Below, piece by piece: positions 1 through 11,817 of a DNA stretch of 64,000 bases. The notes under the pieces are model-generated. The model saw only the letters and a program-made list of their open reading frames with translations. It had not been told where the DNA came from and did no database searches. The translations under genes and the position numbers were made by a program. The stretch's first letter is position 1. Each line of letters starts with the position of its first letter. This stretch comes from Saxidomus purpurata (lineage: Eukaryota > Mollusca > Bivalvia > Venerida > Veneridae), in assembly GCA_022818135.1 (NCBI GenBank), contig JAFMSR010000006.1:29970685-30034684 (forward strand). Reading direction: 5' to 3'.

Positions 1-898
1 TTCGCTGCAAATGAAAGAACAGCTGATAAGTCGGCAGCAAAGCAAAGCAACGCACATTAATTAACATTTCCGAAAATGGTTATTCCTTTCTCGGGCTTTT
101 AAAGTTTCACAAATAGCGGCACTAAGAAGATGTTGATATTGCCTGCAGGTACACTAGACCCTGGTATTAGTCCAAATACCACAATATTCTCTCATTTAAA
201 CCCCCGTTCCTTCACAGGTACATAATTAACAGGAAGCCAACACAAACTGAATGCCCTACATGTTCATAGGACTGAAACCTGAAGCTAATGTTTCCTAAAA
301 TGACGCTTATCTTCTGGAATTCTTTCCAAACGTTACCATCGTAAATGTTCACATTAAAAGCCTCAACAGCTTTCTATTTTTCCGCAATGTGCACTTTATA
401 AAATCCTGTCAAAGGATTAATACTATTTGGCTATGGATAACACTTTTTTTGGGTCAGTTATTTGCTATTTTATATTCGTCGTTAGAACAGTCCACACAGA
501 GCGTTCTGTTATATGTGTTTGCAACAGATACTGTATGGTCCGGGTTTTGAACATCTCCGATACTGAAGAACACAAGATGCACTTTTTTCACTGCTTGGTT
601 TTCTAGATACATAGAATGTATTGCAAGATGGACGCAAATCGAATCCTCAAAACATATCTCTATTCAATCCTAGCATTTGTGTCATTTATACACACTGAAT
701 ATACACTCTTTCAGTAAGTTTGTAAGTTTATTTACACAGAATGGTCTTGGAATTACATTAAACAAACCAAATGTCAAATTGATTATACATGTAGCAGCGA
801 ACAATTTTGCTGACATATAGTTAACAGTTTGACAATTATCAATGTCACACAGAACTCTTTCAGAAACCGTTGTTCTAGTCTGCTGCCTGTATCTGTAG
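1..898. other. Gene-free stretch, probably intron of gene A
   Basis: I see no exon, RNA gene or clear repeat here. The sequence is AT-rich, with stops in all frames. It lies upstream of the first visible exon of gene A and is most likely intronic. Confidence 0.4.
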
Positions 899-1078
899 CT
901 ATTTCAGTGACTTCATCGTGTTATTCTTTGTCAGCTGCCTTTGCTGGAATGAACTAAAGGAATCAACAGTTTCCAAAACTTCAATAAATTCTTTCTCAGT
1001 TACAGCATCTTCACATTCACTCAGATACTATAGATCAGACACATCACAGGAGGTGATGCTGTCCACTTCTGCCGCAAT
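899..1078 (-). pseudogene. Short broken coding-like fragment, unrecognised
   Basis: Read on the minus strand, this gives about 59 codons of acidic, protein-like sequence (for example SECEDAVTEKEFIEVLE) broken by one in-frame TAG at 1030-1028 and ended by TAG at 901-899. The composition looks coding, but there is no start codon and no strong splice signal. It could be a decayed exon or transposon remnant lying antisense inside gene A. I do not recognise the family. Confidence 0.22.
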
Positions 1079-1497
1079 TAGAAATTAATCAACGAATAAA
1101 GAGGTCTTAGCCTGAAATAGAAAATGAATCATGAAAACAGACATAATATGCAGATGGAGTTCATCTAAAACATGTAATCCAGCTATAGATTCTTAAGTGT
1201 AGTTGTTTAGGATAATCAGACAGTGATACAATAGATATATACGTACACAAAAGGTTTACAACTATTGCATAAAAAGGTATAACATGGGTGCAAAAAGAGA
1301 TAGATTTAAATAAAAGCATCTGTTATTTGATACCTGTGTAAAGGCTTGGTTATTAACGTTGGCTGATATTTGTATCATTGATACAAAATCATTTTGAACA
1401 TAGTTACATGACAAAATGTACTTTTTCAGTTTAAATACAGCGACCTTTCATCCGTGTTGTGATACATATATATATTTTCTAAAATACTATATTTCAG

Positions 1498-1620
1498 ACA
1501 TTGACGAATGCAGTGAAGGATCACATCTGTGTGATGGCTACTGCCAAAATACACCAGGCTCTTATACCTGCTACTGTGGACCGGGATTTCATTTAGGCTC
1601 TGATGGATTGACATGCCAAG
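1498..1620 (+). CDS. Gene A exon: calcium-binding EGF-like domain
   Basis: This 123-nt exon is flanked by a TTTCAG acceptor and a GTAAGA donor, phase 1 at both ends. It encodes one cbEGF: DIDECSEGSHLC, then CQNTPGSYTCYC, then GFHLGSDGLTC. All six cysteines and the calcium-ligand motif D-I-D-E are present. It belongs to the upstream gene whose tail exons follow at 5,403-7,182. Such domains form extracellular rods in receptors and matrix proteins. Confidence 0.85.
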
Positions 1621-2671
1621 GTAAGATGTCAACCATAGGAGTTCCTCTCTCTGTCTAAGCAAATTACTCGTGATAATCTTTTGAGCAACAGAAATTCCAT
1701 TTAAGGAATGGTAATACTCGACCATGTCTTATCGTAGACAAATGGGGCAGAGGTCAGATGCGTGAACGATATTTCATGAGTTAATAACCCTGAATGATGT
1801 AACTTAAGAATTATTTCAGCGGCTATTTATATCCAGCTTGTCCTGTGCATCACAACTCAAACGTACTGTCTGTGATGTATTGAGTACCGATGCTTGGGTT
1901 GATTAGAGCGATTTGGACTAAATGTTTTTTGAAATAATTTCACATATTAACTGCGACCCCTGGGTTCAAGTCCAGTGCGTTAACCACTAGACAACTTCAC
2001 CGCTCCTGTTCCCGTTAGTTTAATACGCTAATATTTCCAGAAGGTATATTTTTGCTTATTTTACACTGACTATTTCCATTTTTGTTCAGTTTTTCTTAAA
2101 TTAAGCACTGACAAGAATTAAATACGAAAAAAGTGTCTTCCTTCTTAAAATAGTATTAATCTTGCCACAATCTGATCACATGTGTTATGACGATTCCGAG
2201 TTGATTGTAATATATTGTACTAGCCTATTGTATAACTGTTGTTATGATTGTGTTCAAATGTTCTGTAATATAGTGTACAATTGGAAGTTATTTGAAAGAA
2301 AAACAACACAAAAACCCAACCTGCTATATAATATATGTATTTGTCGGGTGCAGTGCATTACCAAATAGGAAAGTATCTCTTATGTTCAATTTTACATAGG
2401 GACATTAGCCCCTTAATTCTTCAAATTAAACAAAGTCGATTACTAGAATCAGTAAGAAGTTAAATTGAAATCTGTTGGTTAGTTTTTATCTAAGTTACAA
2501 CATTATGTACGTAAATTAAGTATAACGTTATTATCTTAAAGGTGAACTATTAATGAAGGGACTAATGTCCGCATGTGCAAAATCATGAATGGGGCAAAGT
2601 CACCCCCTATGCAAAATCGGGGTCGGGTGATAATGTCCTAGTGGATAATGTCCGTTTACTGTATTTGACAG
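1621..2671. other. Gene A intron
   Basis: Sequence between two phase-1 EGF exons. Apart from a tRNA-like SINE piece at 1,951-2,007 I see only AT-rich filler. Confidence 0.6.
1951..2007 (-). repeat. tRNA-derived SINE fragment
   Basis: On the minus strand the sequence reads like the 5' two-thirds of a serine-type tRNA: an A-box-like TAGTGGTTAACGC, then an anticodon-like arm with TGA in its loop. The acceptor stem does not close and there is no 3' half, so this is a SINE head or tRNA relic, not a tRNA gene. Confidence 0.4.
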
Positions 2672-2803
2672 ATGTGAATGAATGTTCCATTAGCAATGGC
2701 AACTGTGATCAAATCTGTATAAATCAAGCCGGCTCATACAGATGTGAATGTCGCAGTGGTTACAAAGTGGCAGACGACAGCATTACCGGAAATAAATGTC
2801 AAG
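2672..2803 (+). CDS. Gene A exon: calcium-binding EGF-like domain
   Basis: This 132-nt exon has a TTGACAG acceptor and a GTAAGT donor, phase 1 to phase 1. It encodes D-V-N-E-C, then [20 protein letters not shown], then a final cysteine. The six-cysteine pattern and the hydroxylation-type N-x-x-G-S-Y stretch are intact. The last loop is three residues longer than in the 41-codon sister exons (DDSITGNKC). Confidence 0.85.
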
Positions 2804-3879
2804 GTAAGTTAGATTTCGTCATAATTATGATGTTCATATATCATCGTTGTTTATGCTTCCAGTAAGCATGTGTCTTTGGAGGCAGACATAGTCAATTCAT
2901 TCACAAACATATGTTGCATTATTATGACGTCAACATATTAAGCAAACTTTAAGACGTTCCTTCAAAACTTACGTACAAGCGTCTATATACATTAGGAATA
3001 TGCATGTGTTCAGACAATAAGTGTAAACTGGTTTGAATAAACTAAGACATTTGCTCAATCGATTTCTATGATATTTAGACAATGCCGACCATTTGTGCGT
3101 AATTTATCAATAAACTTGAGTAGAATGACGGTTTTGCAAAACAGGACAACCAACCATCGTTCCCGCTTTGAAATGCTTTGTTTGGATATGCACAAGAAAT
3201 AATGAGTACATTACAGTACAGTACAATCAGAAACGCTATACCGACTTAACTATATAGCAATCATGTCAAACGTATTTAGTCCCTGTTCACGTTACATAAA
3301 GAGACAAATGCTATGATTTTGTGAATGAATAAATTTCTTATCATAACAGGGAAAACAATTTAAAAGTTCTGTGTTCCTTTTCGTTACATAGACACCTGCC
3401 CTATTCGTCGATACAAAAAGTACCAGCAGTTTCGAATATTTCCCGCTGGTTAGGAATTTCTTCATTTAATGTTATCTCTTCAATGCATTGGCTGATATAA
3501 AGTCCAAATAACCGATACGATCTTTTTAATAATTTGCCTTTTTTCATCTACTGCAAACTAAGGGATATAAATTGGATAAAGATAAAGACCTGTGTATTAA
3601 CAGTAGAGGTATTGGTCACTGATTAACTAGCTCTGTTCACAATCAGCTACTGCATAACTACTGTTACAGTAGATAATTGATGATACACATAATAAAAAGA
3701 GTCAAAAATCTTTAATTTGATAAAACGAAGCAAATTAAAAATAATTAAGAACTATGTTTTTTTAAAATAAAGAAAATAAAAAAAAAATTCTTAAATTTAT
3801 TAGTACATGTATAATACACATTTTGCATATATAGTAGTTGGCACGAAACGTATGGAGACTGATTTCTGACATTTTGTTC
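2804..3879. other. Gene A intron, nothing recognised
   Basis: AT-rich sequence with no convincing exon. The SEA and transmembrane exons expected before the tail exons are not visible here. Confidence 0.5.
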
Positions 3880-4190
3880 TGGCGTTTGAAGGGCGCCAAC
3901 ACGACACTTATATTCGTCGTTTTGGCGGGGCAGCCAACACGCCAAATCAAGAATTTGTCGTTTTGACTCCCCGCCGGTACGGCAATTATCTTATTTTTTG
4001 TAACTGCGTGCTTGTTTCTCGTTCGACATAATAAAAGCGCCAAAAATACATTTTCACACGCGCCGGCTTTGGCGCCATATTATTAGTTATTTGTCATTCT
4101 GACAGCGGCGCCAAAACAACAAAATTTGAATTTGGTATGCCGGTGGGGCGCCAACACTCCAATTATGGGCGGGGCGGGGGGCGCTAGAAA
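3880..4190. repeat. GCGCCAACAC-type degenerate repeat beside the gap
   Basis: Variants of the motif GGCGCCAACAC recur (about 3,892, 3,928, 4,035, 4,070, 4,107 and 4,148), giving a locally GC-rich block inside an AT-rich intron. It ends about 70 bp before the N gap. A longer array may have broken the assembly here. Confidence 0.4.
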
Positions 4191-4257
4191 AGATGAATTT
4201 TCGTGTCGTGTTATCGTTCTGGTGTCGTGTATGCAAATGTATTTATGGTTTTATTTT

Positions 4258-4757
4258 NNNNNNNNNNNNNNNNNNNNNNNNNNNNNNNNNNNNNNNNNNN
4301 NNNNNNNNNNNNNNNNNNNNNNNNNNNNNNNNNNNNNNNNNNNNNNNNNNNNNNNNNNNNNNNNNNNNNNNNNNNNNNNNNNNNNNNNNNNNNNNNNNNN
4401 NNNNNNNNNNNNNNNNNNNNNNNNNNNNNNNNNNNNNNNNNNNNNNNNNNNNNNNNNNNNNNNNNNNNNNNNNNNNNNNNNNNNNNNNNNNNNNNNNNNN
4501 NNNNNNNNNNNNNNNNNNNNNNNNNNNNNNNNNNNNNNNNNNNNNNNNNNNNNNNNNNNNNNNNNNNNNNNNNNNNNNNNNNNNNNNNNNNNNNNNNNNN
4601 NNNNNNNNNNNNNNNNNNNNNNNNNNNNNNNNNNNNNNNNNNNNNNNNNNNNNNNNNNNNNNNNNNNNNNNNNNNNNNNNNNNNNNNNNNNNNNNNNNNN
4701 NNNNNNNNNNNNNNNNNNNNNNNNNNNNNNNNNNNNNNNNNNNNNNNNNNNNNNNNN
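4258..4757. other. Assembly gap of exactly 500 N
   Basis: Exactly 500 N, the fixed size often used for scaffold joins, so the real distance is unknown. The missing gene A exons between its EGF part and its tail may lie here. Confidence 0.98.
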
Positions 4758-5402
4758 ATATGTTTAAATTTCCATATAATTTATTATTTTGAAGACCATG
4801 AAACACTCAGACATAGTATTTTGTATGTCGTAATGCTTACACATGTTGTACATAAGATTGATTTTTGTGTCGTTTTATGGATAATAAGTTTAGCAGAACT
4901 AGTAATTGACCGTTTTTCGACATGAATCACTTATACACGTATTATGGTGTGATTGCATACTGCAACTACTCATTCCGATTTACATATTGCTGACATTTAT
5001 AGACACATTCTATCATATTTGTGAATAGTCTTCCTTTGTTACGTGATGTTCATAAGTATATTTTTCAGTTTAAAAAAAAATAAAACTGAATATAAAACTC
5101 ATAGCGCTAAACACTGTTTAGGGATTTAACTTTTATTCGCATTTAACATACTTTATTGTACATGTTTAAAAAACGTCAACATTTATTTAATTTTGAGAAC
5201 ACACATATTTCGAAGAATAACGTTTCTTCCCCTGATTGTTGATTCGAGTGTTTTACATTAAAAACCAACAAGAAGCATTTAATATCTGTACGAGTCTTGA
5301 CATTTTAGAGTGGGTCAGCTATCTGTCTCCATTCATTTCTAAAAGGTATGTTTTGACATATATTCGCACGACCGATTAATGCTCCATTAACATACTTTCT
5401 AG
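4758..5402. other. Gene A intron, nothing recognised
   Basis: No transmembrane-type exon like the one in gene B (56,968-57,058) can be read in this stretch. Confidence 0.5.
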
Positions 5403-5458
5403 GCGCAGATATTGGCCCGCAAGAGCTTCTAACAATGCGACAGCTGCTGAGAAAGACG
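5403..5458 (+). CDS. Gene A exon: start of cytoplasmic tail
   Basis: This 56-nt exon follows a CTTTCTAG acceptor, starts with one base of a split codon and ends with one base before GTAACA. It encodes RRYWPARASNNATAAEKD. It matches the gene B exon at 57,347-57,399 in phase, in its start (GCACAGATATTGG against GCGCAGATATTGG) and in its position after the membrane segment. The Arg-rich start fits the cytoplasmic side of a helix. Confidence 0.65.
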
Positions 5459-7128
5459 GTAACATACTGAAACTAATTAACAACTCTTTTCACATTGATC
5501 CAACGTTCACAAAAATTGGTTAATTAGGAAAGTACAACTAGACCAAGTTCAAAGACAGTGCTTTTATGTATAAACCGAAATTCAATCACAGTTTTCTGAA
5601 TTACTGATAACAGAGAAGAAGTGCGTTTTGGTCATTTACAAAATATCTAGCCAACACTGGTCATATCCGTCATAAAATCATCAGAATTATAGTGATTTGG
5701 AAGCAGTTATCTTAGTCCAGTTTTAAGTTCAGTACAAACTTCTTTTGTTTACTTTGGTTTTACTTCCGATTACTTGGCTAGGTTAATGAATTTCCGAATG
5801 TAATAGATAAAGATGTTTCGGGTTGACAATGATTGTCCATTCGGCGAGTAGGTTCTGCTGTACTTTGCGGGATAGCAGTCAAATTTACTTTAAAGTTGAA
5901 GACGGGACAAGGTGTATAGGCATTACGTTTTTATCTTTAATCTAGCTTTTGCACTTTTAATTCATTTAATTTCATCCACTTTGTGTCTGTACCCTTGCTT
6001 TGAGGCAGAAACAACTAATGAATCTTTGCTATATATGACAACGCATTTATTCATTATTTTCGTATTGAAAAAAAAAATTGCTAAAGAAGTAATATCAATA
6101 TGTTAAGGGAGGATGCAGAAAACTGTTTTCTGGAAATGTTTAATCTTACTAGACGCTAAATTGACAAGTATATTGCTTTGCCTAACAAGTGTGTATGTTT
6201 TTGTTACAGATGATTTTGCATATGTGAACCAAGAAGGTCTCGTCGTGAATGACACTAAGAGTGTGCCCTCAAATACCTCAACAGATGTAAGATTTTAGTC
6301 ATTTCGTGATAAAAGCACAATCATGGTGTTTTTGACAACAGAAAATATACCCACATTTCCCGGACTTTAACTTGATAAGAAACTCAGAAAATAAATAACA
6401 TCCCCGCTGAGACATAAATTAACTTTAGAAATATAATATCTGGTTCTAGAAATAGTTAATTCAGGCACCACGAATCTAGGACATTGCAACTTGAAAACCT
6501 TTATCTTCATTGCTATTTGGTATAGCTTATCAAGACACAGGTTTTGTCCACCGTCTCCCCATCCCCTCTACAGATGTAAAAACTTCCAAGCCTTGTCCTC
6601 GTATTTTGCATAAGGATGTTTAATGTTGATAATGTTTATACGAATGATGTAAAGCATCATATTAGTTCATAATTATATGAAAGTTTCGAAACTTATTAAT
6701 AAGTACTAGTTTAATATATTAGAGTAATCGAATAGTCTAGAAGCGACACAAAAGTGGAATAAGCTTATATAATATATTTATCTTATCGACACTACTCGTA
6801 TTTTTACAGTCGGGTACTGGATATGTTTACCATAAAGCACAAACTAACAGGGTAACAAAGGAATAGTAGTTAATGTACAAAATCAGACTCGTCTGATGTT
6901 ATTGAAAATTAATCAGAAAAAGAGACATAACCCTGGTGGAAGTTGCAAAATAATTTAACATGGCCGACCTAATTCGTTGTTTATATCTCTGTTCGGATAT
7001 ACAACTGTAAAAGTGTTAGAGTTAACAGACATGTATATACATGTACTCCTATTGAAATATTCCAGCCAATTTCACAGGATTTGGCCGAATGGTGAATATG
7101 TAACATACATATCTTTTTTCTTTTTCAG
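5459..7128. other. Gene A tail introns
   Basis: Two introns around the 77-nt exon at 6,210-6,286. I see no other exon or repeat in them. Confidence 0.5.
6210..6286 (+). CDS. Gene A exon: cytoplasmic tail with FAYVN motif
   Basis: This exon has a TTGTTACAG acceptor and a GTAAGA donor, phase 1 to phase 0. It encodes DDFAYVNQEG, then KSVPSNTSTD. The counterpart in gene B (59,193-59,278) shares DD, FAYVN and KSVPSN. Tyr-Val-Asn fits the pY-x-N class bound by Grb2-type SH2 domains, so signalling through this tyrosine is possible but inferred. Confidence 0.75.
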
Positions 7129-7182
7129 CCTGGAAACATACAATCTAAGATGCAAGATGATAAAGTGGACGATCTGAGCTAA
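7129..7182 (+). CDS. Gene A last coding exon
   Basis: After a TTTTTCAG acceptor, 17 codons and TAA encode PGNIQSKMQDDKVDDLS. The gene B last exon reads [16 protein letters not shown], sharing GN-x-x-SKMQ. The phase-0 join matches in both genes, which confirms frame and homology. Confidence 0.75.
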   Translation, partial: PGNIQSKMQDDKVDDLS

Positions 7183-8769
7183 TTTCTCATTTTGAATATA
7201 GTAAGATACCATGTAAGGCGTGCAGAAAGTTAAAATCGTTTAGAAATTGTGTTTGCACATGACTGGTTCTTGAACAGGAAGAAAGCTAGCCTGCATGTGA
7301 CGGATCCAAGATGGTGGCCTTACATCACAATACGAACATATATCTATTGAAGAGAAATGAATATAAAATGACAAAAAGAAAGAAATATTATGCTCGCTAC
7401 TCTCGAACTCACGAACACACAGATTAACAAGACTTATAAACAAATGCGCTACTAACTTAGTTACGGAACCAATCGATTTGCATCGGGAGTATAGAAAATA
7501 CTATAAAGAGCATGTTAAGTCACTTGCACATTGGTAAGATGAAACCCGGGGAAAAAAAATCAGCCGTAATGTATTGGGATAGAGGTCAGGTGGATCAGGT
7601 TTATTTTTCCGATCGATAGAACTGAGTAGTGTTAGTTATAAATATATCGGTATTATACAACGCTTTCATCGAGACATATACTTCAGTGTACAATATTTGT
7701 TTCAATATAACTTTTTTGCTTAACATATTTATAAGATATAGAGAGTTTGATGATAATTTTATTACAGAATTATTTTAAGCCTTCAATAAAATCATTCTTA
7801 GTTTGATAGTTTAGAATTGTACGTACAAGGGGTGTTTGAAAAGCTTCCGGAAAACTATTGTAATTCTTTATTCACGAAATCATTTGACAAAATGTTAACT
7901 GAAAATACATGTAAATATAATCAATCTACTACAGTGGTCTGTTCATCATACTTTAAAGATGCATTATCAAAGAAAAAGAAGAGTCAACTTTTTCAAAGGT
8001 CAATACATATATTAAAATATTTCATAAAAACATAATGATTGACAAACAATGTTTTCTCAAATTTCTAGCGACCAAAGACAAAAATATTACAAAGGTATAT
8101 AGAAACTTAAAAAAACTTCAAGTTTGTAGGCTTTTTGTGAATTTGCTGAAAACAGTAAAAAGTTCAATGTATATATCTCAGAAGTAGCAGTTAATGTCCA
8201 AGTCTTCATTTCATTATATAACCTGCTTAAGCCAATTATTAGATACAATATCGAAATACTTGCTGAAAAGTGATACTCATCAGGGGCTTAGTGTTGGAAC
8301 TTGAATTAACGTGCATTCTAAAGCCGCTAATGCTTTTATTAATACTTATACTTCTTACTAAATCAGTTTCAAACTTCTTCTTGGAAATCTGTCTCTTGCT
8401 TCTATCTTTTTAAACACATTTATCTAGTAAATGTAATGTTTCACTGAATATCTTTGCTTTTAAGTGAGTACTACCACTTTTTGATTGAAAAGGAAACGTG
8501 TATGGATTGAATGAAGTCAAAAACATCCTAAAAACGATATGACAGGTAGTTGTGATGTTGCGTGCTATTTCCCTAAACCTTAATGGGAAAACTTCGGTAA
8601 TATTCGTTTCTCTTTTAGTTAATGTCTTTAGTTTACATTATGATGGCCAGTTTGAATGGTAATATAATTCTAATGTTAAATTATCTTTAAAGACTCCCCT
8701 AAATGCACACCAAATTGAAGATAGGAAATAGTTACGTCACATTGTATTCTATTGATAAATTGGGCGAGG
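7183..8769. other. 3' region of gene A
   Basis: AT-rich sequence after the stop. AATAAA occurs at 7,785, about 600 bp past the stop, and could serve as a polyadenylation signal. No other gene is visible. Confidence 0.4.
7785..7790 (+). promoter_or_regulatory. Possible polyadenylation signal of gene A
   Basis: AATAAA on the sense strand downstream of the gene A stop. Chance occurrence is likely in such AT-rich DNA. Confidence 0.25.
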
Positions 8770-8965
8770 GATACCAAATGCAGTAAATGTTGTGTGTTTA
8801 TAGCTATATTGACTATTCATACTAGTATTGTCATTATCGTAAGTATTTAATCAGATATTCCTCATTATTTTAAATCAGGAACCAGTTCCATGAATTTTAT
8901 CATTTTTGTTCATATATTCGTCTCTTGTTCATCTTCATATTGTAAACGTAAATATTAAGGCACGC
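8770..8965 (+). repeat. 3'-flank repeat module, copy 1
   Basis: This contains a shared string of landmarks (gatacca, tgttgtgtgtt, agctatattgac, atcgtaagtat, cagatattc, gaaccagtt, gttcatatattc, ttgtaaacg). The same order occurs at 60,085-60,310, 62,520-62,740 and 63,515-63,665. One copy follows gene A and three follow gene B, so it may mark the duplicated 3' flank or be a repeat family. Confidence 0.6.
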
Positions 8966-10041
8966 CATCTTACTTTAAATAAAAATAAATTTCAATTTTC
9001 ATTTTTGTCATTATTTTGTACATATTTATATTTTGTTTGACAATTTAACCAGAAATCTAGAAATAGGCTCTTTATAAAGGCATTATCAATATCATGAAAA
9101 AATACTCTTCTCTTAATAGGAAGAATTGTGAAGATACATTTAAAATATTCATCTAAATCTTAAGATTTGATTCAATAACAATTGGAATGGTTGTTTGAGC
9201 TACGGTATTTCTCTACGTAATCGAGCAACAATAAATTCGTATATGCTCTCCTTGCTTGAAATATATACGTTTCCACTTAAAATTATGCAAACATATCTTA
9301 GTATTTACGTTTCATGTTATTTGTTTAAATTCTTATATTTTGCTTTTTCACTATTCTATGATAATCTATGTGTGCACGTATGTTTATTTTCTGAAATTTT
9401 AGTTTTAATAAAAATAGATCTTTAATACCCTTGTTTTCAATTTCATACTCGTCGTAAACCAAGAGCTATCTCAACTAGTATAAAATATGCATGTTTTAGT
9501 TATTTTATGGCGTACTTGAATATTTATTCATGTACATGTACTATACAAATATCTACATTGTAATTACAAAGAAACTTTTGGCCTTCGTGGCTCAATGCAC
9601 CTCATCACAACTAGTACATGTATGTGTTTGAGAAATGTGATTGTCGTCCGATTCTGTGAAAGATCTAAAGTTAGCATGTGGACAATCCTCAGAGTACAAA
9701 TTTCATACGGATACCGGGGATATTACACGAACACTACAAACTGTAGATTAAAACTTCTATGGACGATCACATCTAATGAAGGCTCAAACAAAGAGAGTTT
9801 GTTTTCGAAATAAAGACATAAAAAAACCCTTGATGTTGATCTAGATCGGTTAATCTTGCAGTAAATTCCATCCTAATTTCGTCAAAATACACACATTGTT
9901 TCTCGGTTTAACTTCTTCTTACTCCCTTTGGATGCCGAAGACACTACAAACATATTAAAGGTCAAACTTTTGAAAAGTTTATTTCATACATTTGTAAATA
10001 TTCACGTCTTAATATTTTATTGCTTTTTTGTTTTCCAAAAG
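8966..10041. other. Intergenic, nothing recognised
   Basis: AT-rich with stops throughout; no gene or clear repeat seen. Confidence 0.4.
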
Positions 10042-10244
10042 AATGCCAAAAATGTTGCAGGATTCAGGAACCTTACATTTTCAATTCCATGGCAATTTCA
10101 GGTTGCTCTTGTTGGGCCGAAAACATCTGTCCTATTCTTGAGCCTAAAATACATTCTATCGGTCAATATCAACGTGCAGAAAGAGATATTATAATAACGC
10201 ATCTATGCGCACATGTATGTAACAAAAACTATGGAACGCCCTGA
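10042..10244 (+). CDS. Candidate terminal exon of a small cysteine-rich protein
   Basis: A pyrimidine tract ending TTTTCCAAAAG is followed by an open frame of about 67 codons to TGA. Eight cysteines are present (ECQKCC, then GCSCW, then NIC, then LCAHVC). If spliced in phase 1 it would be the last exon of a secreted-type protein. No first exon was found and I do not recognise the family. Chance is possible, since stops are scarce only over this short stretch. Confidence 0.22.
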
Positions 10245-10362
10245 CTGTCTCATGTTGATAATGGAATTAATATCCTGTAAAGAAAGCATATCGTTTTGTT
10301 CATAAACCTTTGTAACGTTGTTTTGTGACGTCCTGATGTGACATTGAGCCATCATACGATGT

Positions 10363-10525
10363 TTCACCGGTCATTTTTGTCCCATTTGATTCTATAGTAA
10401 TTAGAGCACTTTTGCACATTTCTTGTGACTTTCACAACAAGCAATCAGCTGTCCATATTTCTCATCTTCATCATTATCACAGTCAATCTACATTAGAAAA
10501 GTTACATGGTCAACAAAGAACATTT
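10363..10525. repeat. Direct repeat, left copy
   Basis: About 160 bp reappears in the same orientation at 12,513-12,665, with shared blocks such as caatcagctg, ccatatttctcatctt and agttacatggtcaaca. Read on the minus strand both copies contain a conserved acidic stretch (DNDEDEKYGQLI), perhaps a coding relic of a transposon. Confidence 0.55.
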
Positions 10526-11437
10526 TTGTTATCAGTCAATATCTGGAGACACTTTACAAATTTCCACTACACAGCTGTCATGTATACCGGCGCGGAGTAA
10601 TATTGAACTCGTCCATCAAAAAATCTAGTCCTGAATGAAACAAACAAAACTACTGTTAAAGTAATCAGAAATGGCCAACCATTTACAAAACAACAACACA
10701 TACAACATACATTTCACCAGACCATCCACAGACAGCTCTAAAATGGAGACTTCAAATTTTCAAAGAATTACTTGCTAGGGTACAACGACCCGGCAGAACT
10801 TGTTGACCGGTGTCACATCTCAATCTTACCAAACATTTAATTATCATTTCTTTGGTAATGAGGTTATTGCGAGAAGAGAAACGCAATATAAGACATTCAC
10901 ATCTCTCGCCTGATACAATAGGGCAGGAGCCTTTTTCAAAATGTGGCCTTGTCTGCAGACAGCATAGCCCAGAAATGAAAATTGACATGAAAAACATGCT
11001 TAACGAGATGATGTTGCTGCATTTTATCATGTAGAAACAAGCACTATAATGCCTAAGATTGTGTGACATATATGTGTGTAAGGAAAATATAGGTCTATAA
11101 TTGTAAAAAAAATGTTGAATTCATCCCTAACATGCTCATACAACAGATGTTTCAAAGAACTAAGCAAACATTTTTAATGATAAAGAAAAAATAATTGACA
11201 ATTTGGAATTATTACAGCTGTAAGTGAAAGAAATACACACAACTTACCTGAGGAGCAGCTGTCACATTACAGCATTACAATAAAAAATGTCAGAGAGTCA
11301 GATTAACACAAGTTAACTTATATAAGAATTTTGAAAATAATACAAAGAAAACATGTTTGCAAGTTTCTGACCAGACATCACTAACATTTAAACTGTGCAT
11401 GTTAAATTAACATGGTAAATGGTACAATATACAATTA

Positions 11438-11569
11438 TAGACTAATGTCGATGTCAATATATAGTTTTGCGGACCTATTAAAAGTGGTATTGACCGAGGA
11501 GGAAGTCAGAGGTCAATATCATTTTGCACAGGTCCGCAAAACTATATATTGACCGAAACATTAGTCTAA
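11438..11569. repeat. Short foldback (MITE-like) element
   Basis: About 40-bp inverted arms (left: tagactaatgtcg through ttttgcggacct; right: aggtccgcaaaa through attagtcta) flank about 50 bp that lacks coding capacity. This fits a non-autonomous DNA transposon or foldback element. Confidence 0.6.
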
Positions 11570-11577
11570 AATTATTA

Positions 11578-11753
11578 TATCGTATACCTCATAAAAAGTA
11601 GTGAAAATTATGCAAAAATATAACAGAAATGACGTCTTAAAATCCGTGCAGGTCTACACATCATTTTCCAGGTCTACACATATTTTTGTCGACCCGGCAC
11701 GTGAGCGCTATTGGCCAATCAGGATTAAGTATTTTTGATAGGTATACGATATT
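11578..11753. repeat. Second inverted-repeat pair beside the foldback
   Basis: The stretch opens with atatcgtatacct and closes with aggtatacgatat, giving short inverted ends about 150 bp apart. It adjoins the foldback at 11,438-11,569 and may be the outer part of the same composite element. Confidence 0.45.
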
Positions 11754-11781
11754 AACGGCTGTAACGGGAGTGATGTTGGTT

Positions 11782-11817
11782 GGAGGAGGAGGGGCGGGGG
11801 GAGGGGTAAGTCAAGGG
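11782..11817 (+). other. G-rich tract with G-quadruplex pattern
   Basis: Four runs of three or more G (GGGG, GGGGGG, GGGG, GGG) are separated by loops of 1 to 8 nt, which satisfies the usual intramolecular G4 pattern. A (TG)n and a G10 run follow to about 11,845. No nearby gene start gives it an obvious role. Confidence 0.45.

Noticed and set aside
3391..3447. Possible 57-nt exon (TACATAG acceptor, GTTAGG donor) in gene A
   Set aside because: The phase fits, but it has one cysteine, no domain and a weak donor; no counterpart in gene B.
4126..4925. Long open frames across the N gap
   Set aside because: They are open only because N has no stop codons.
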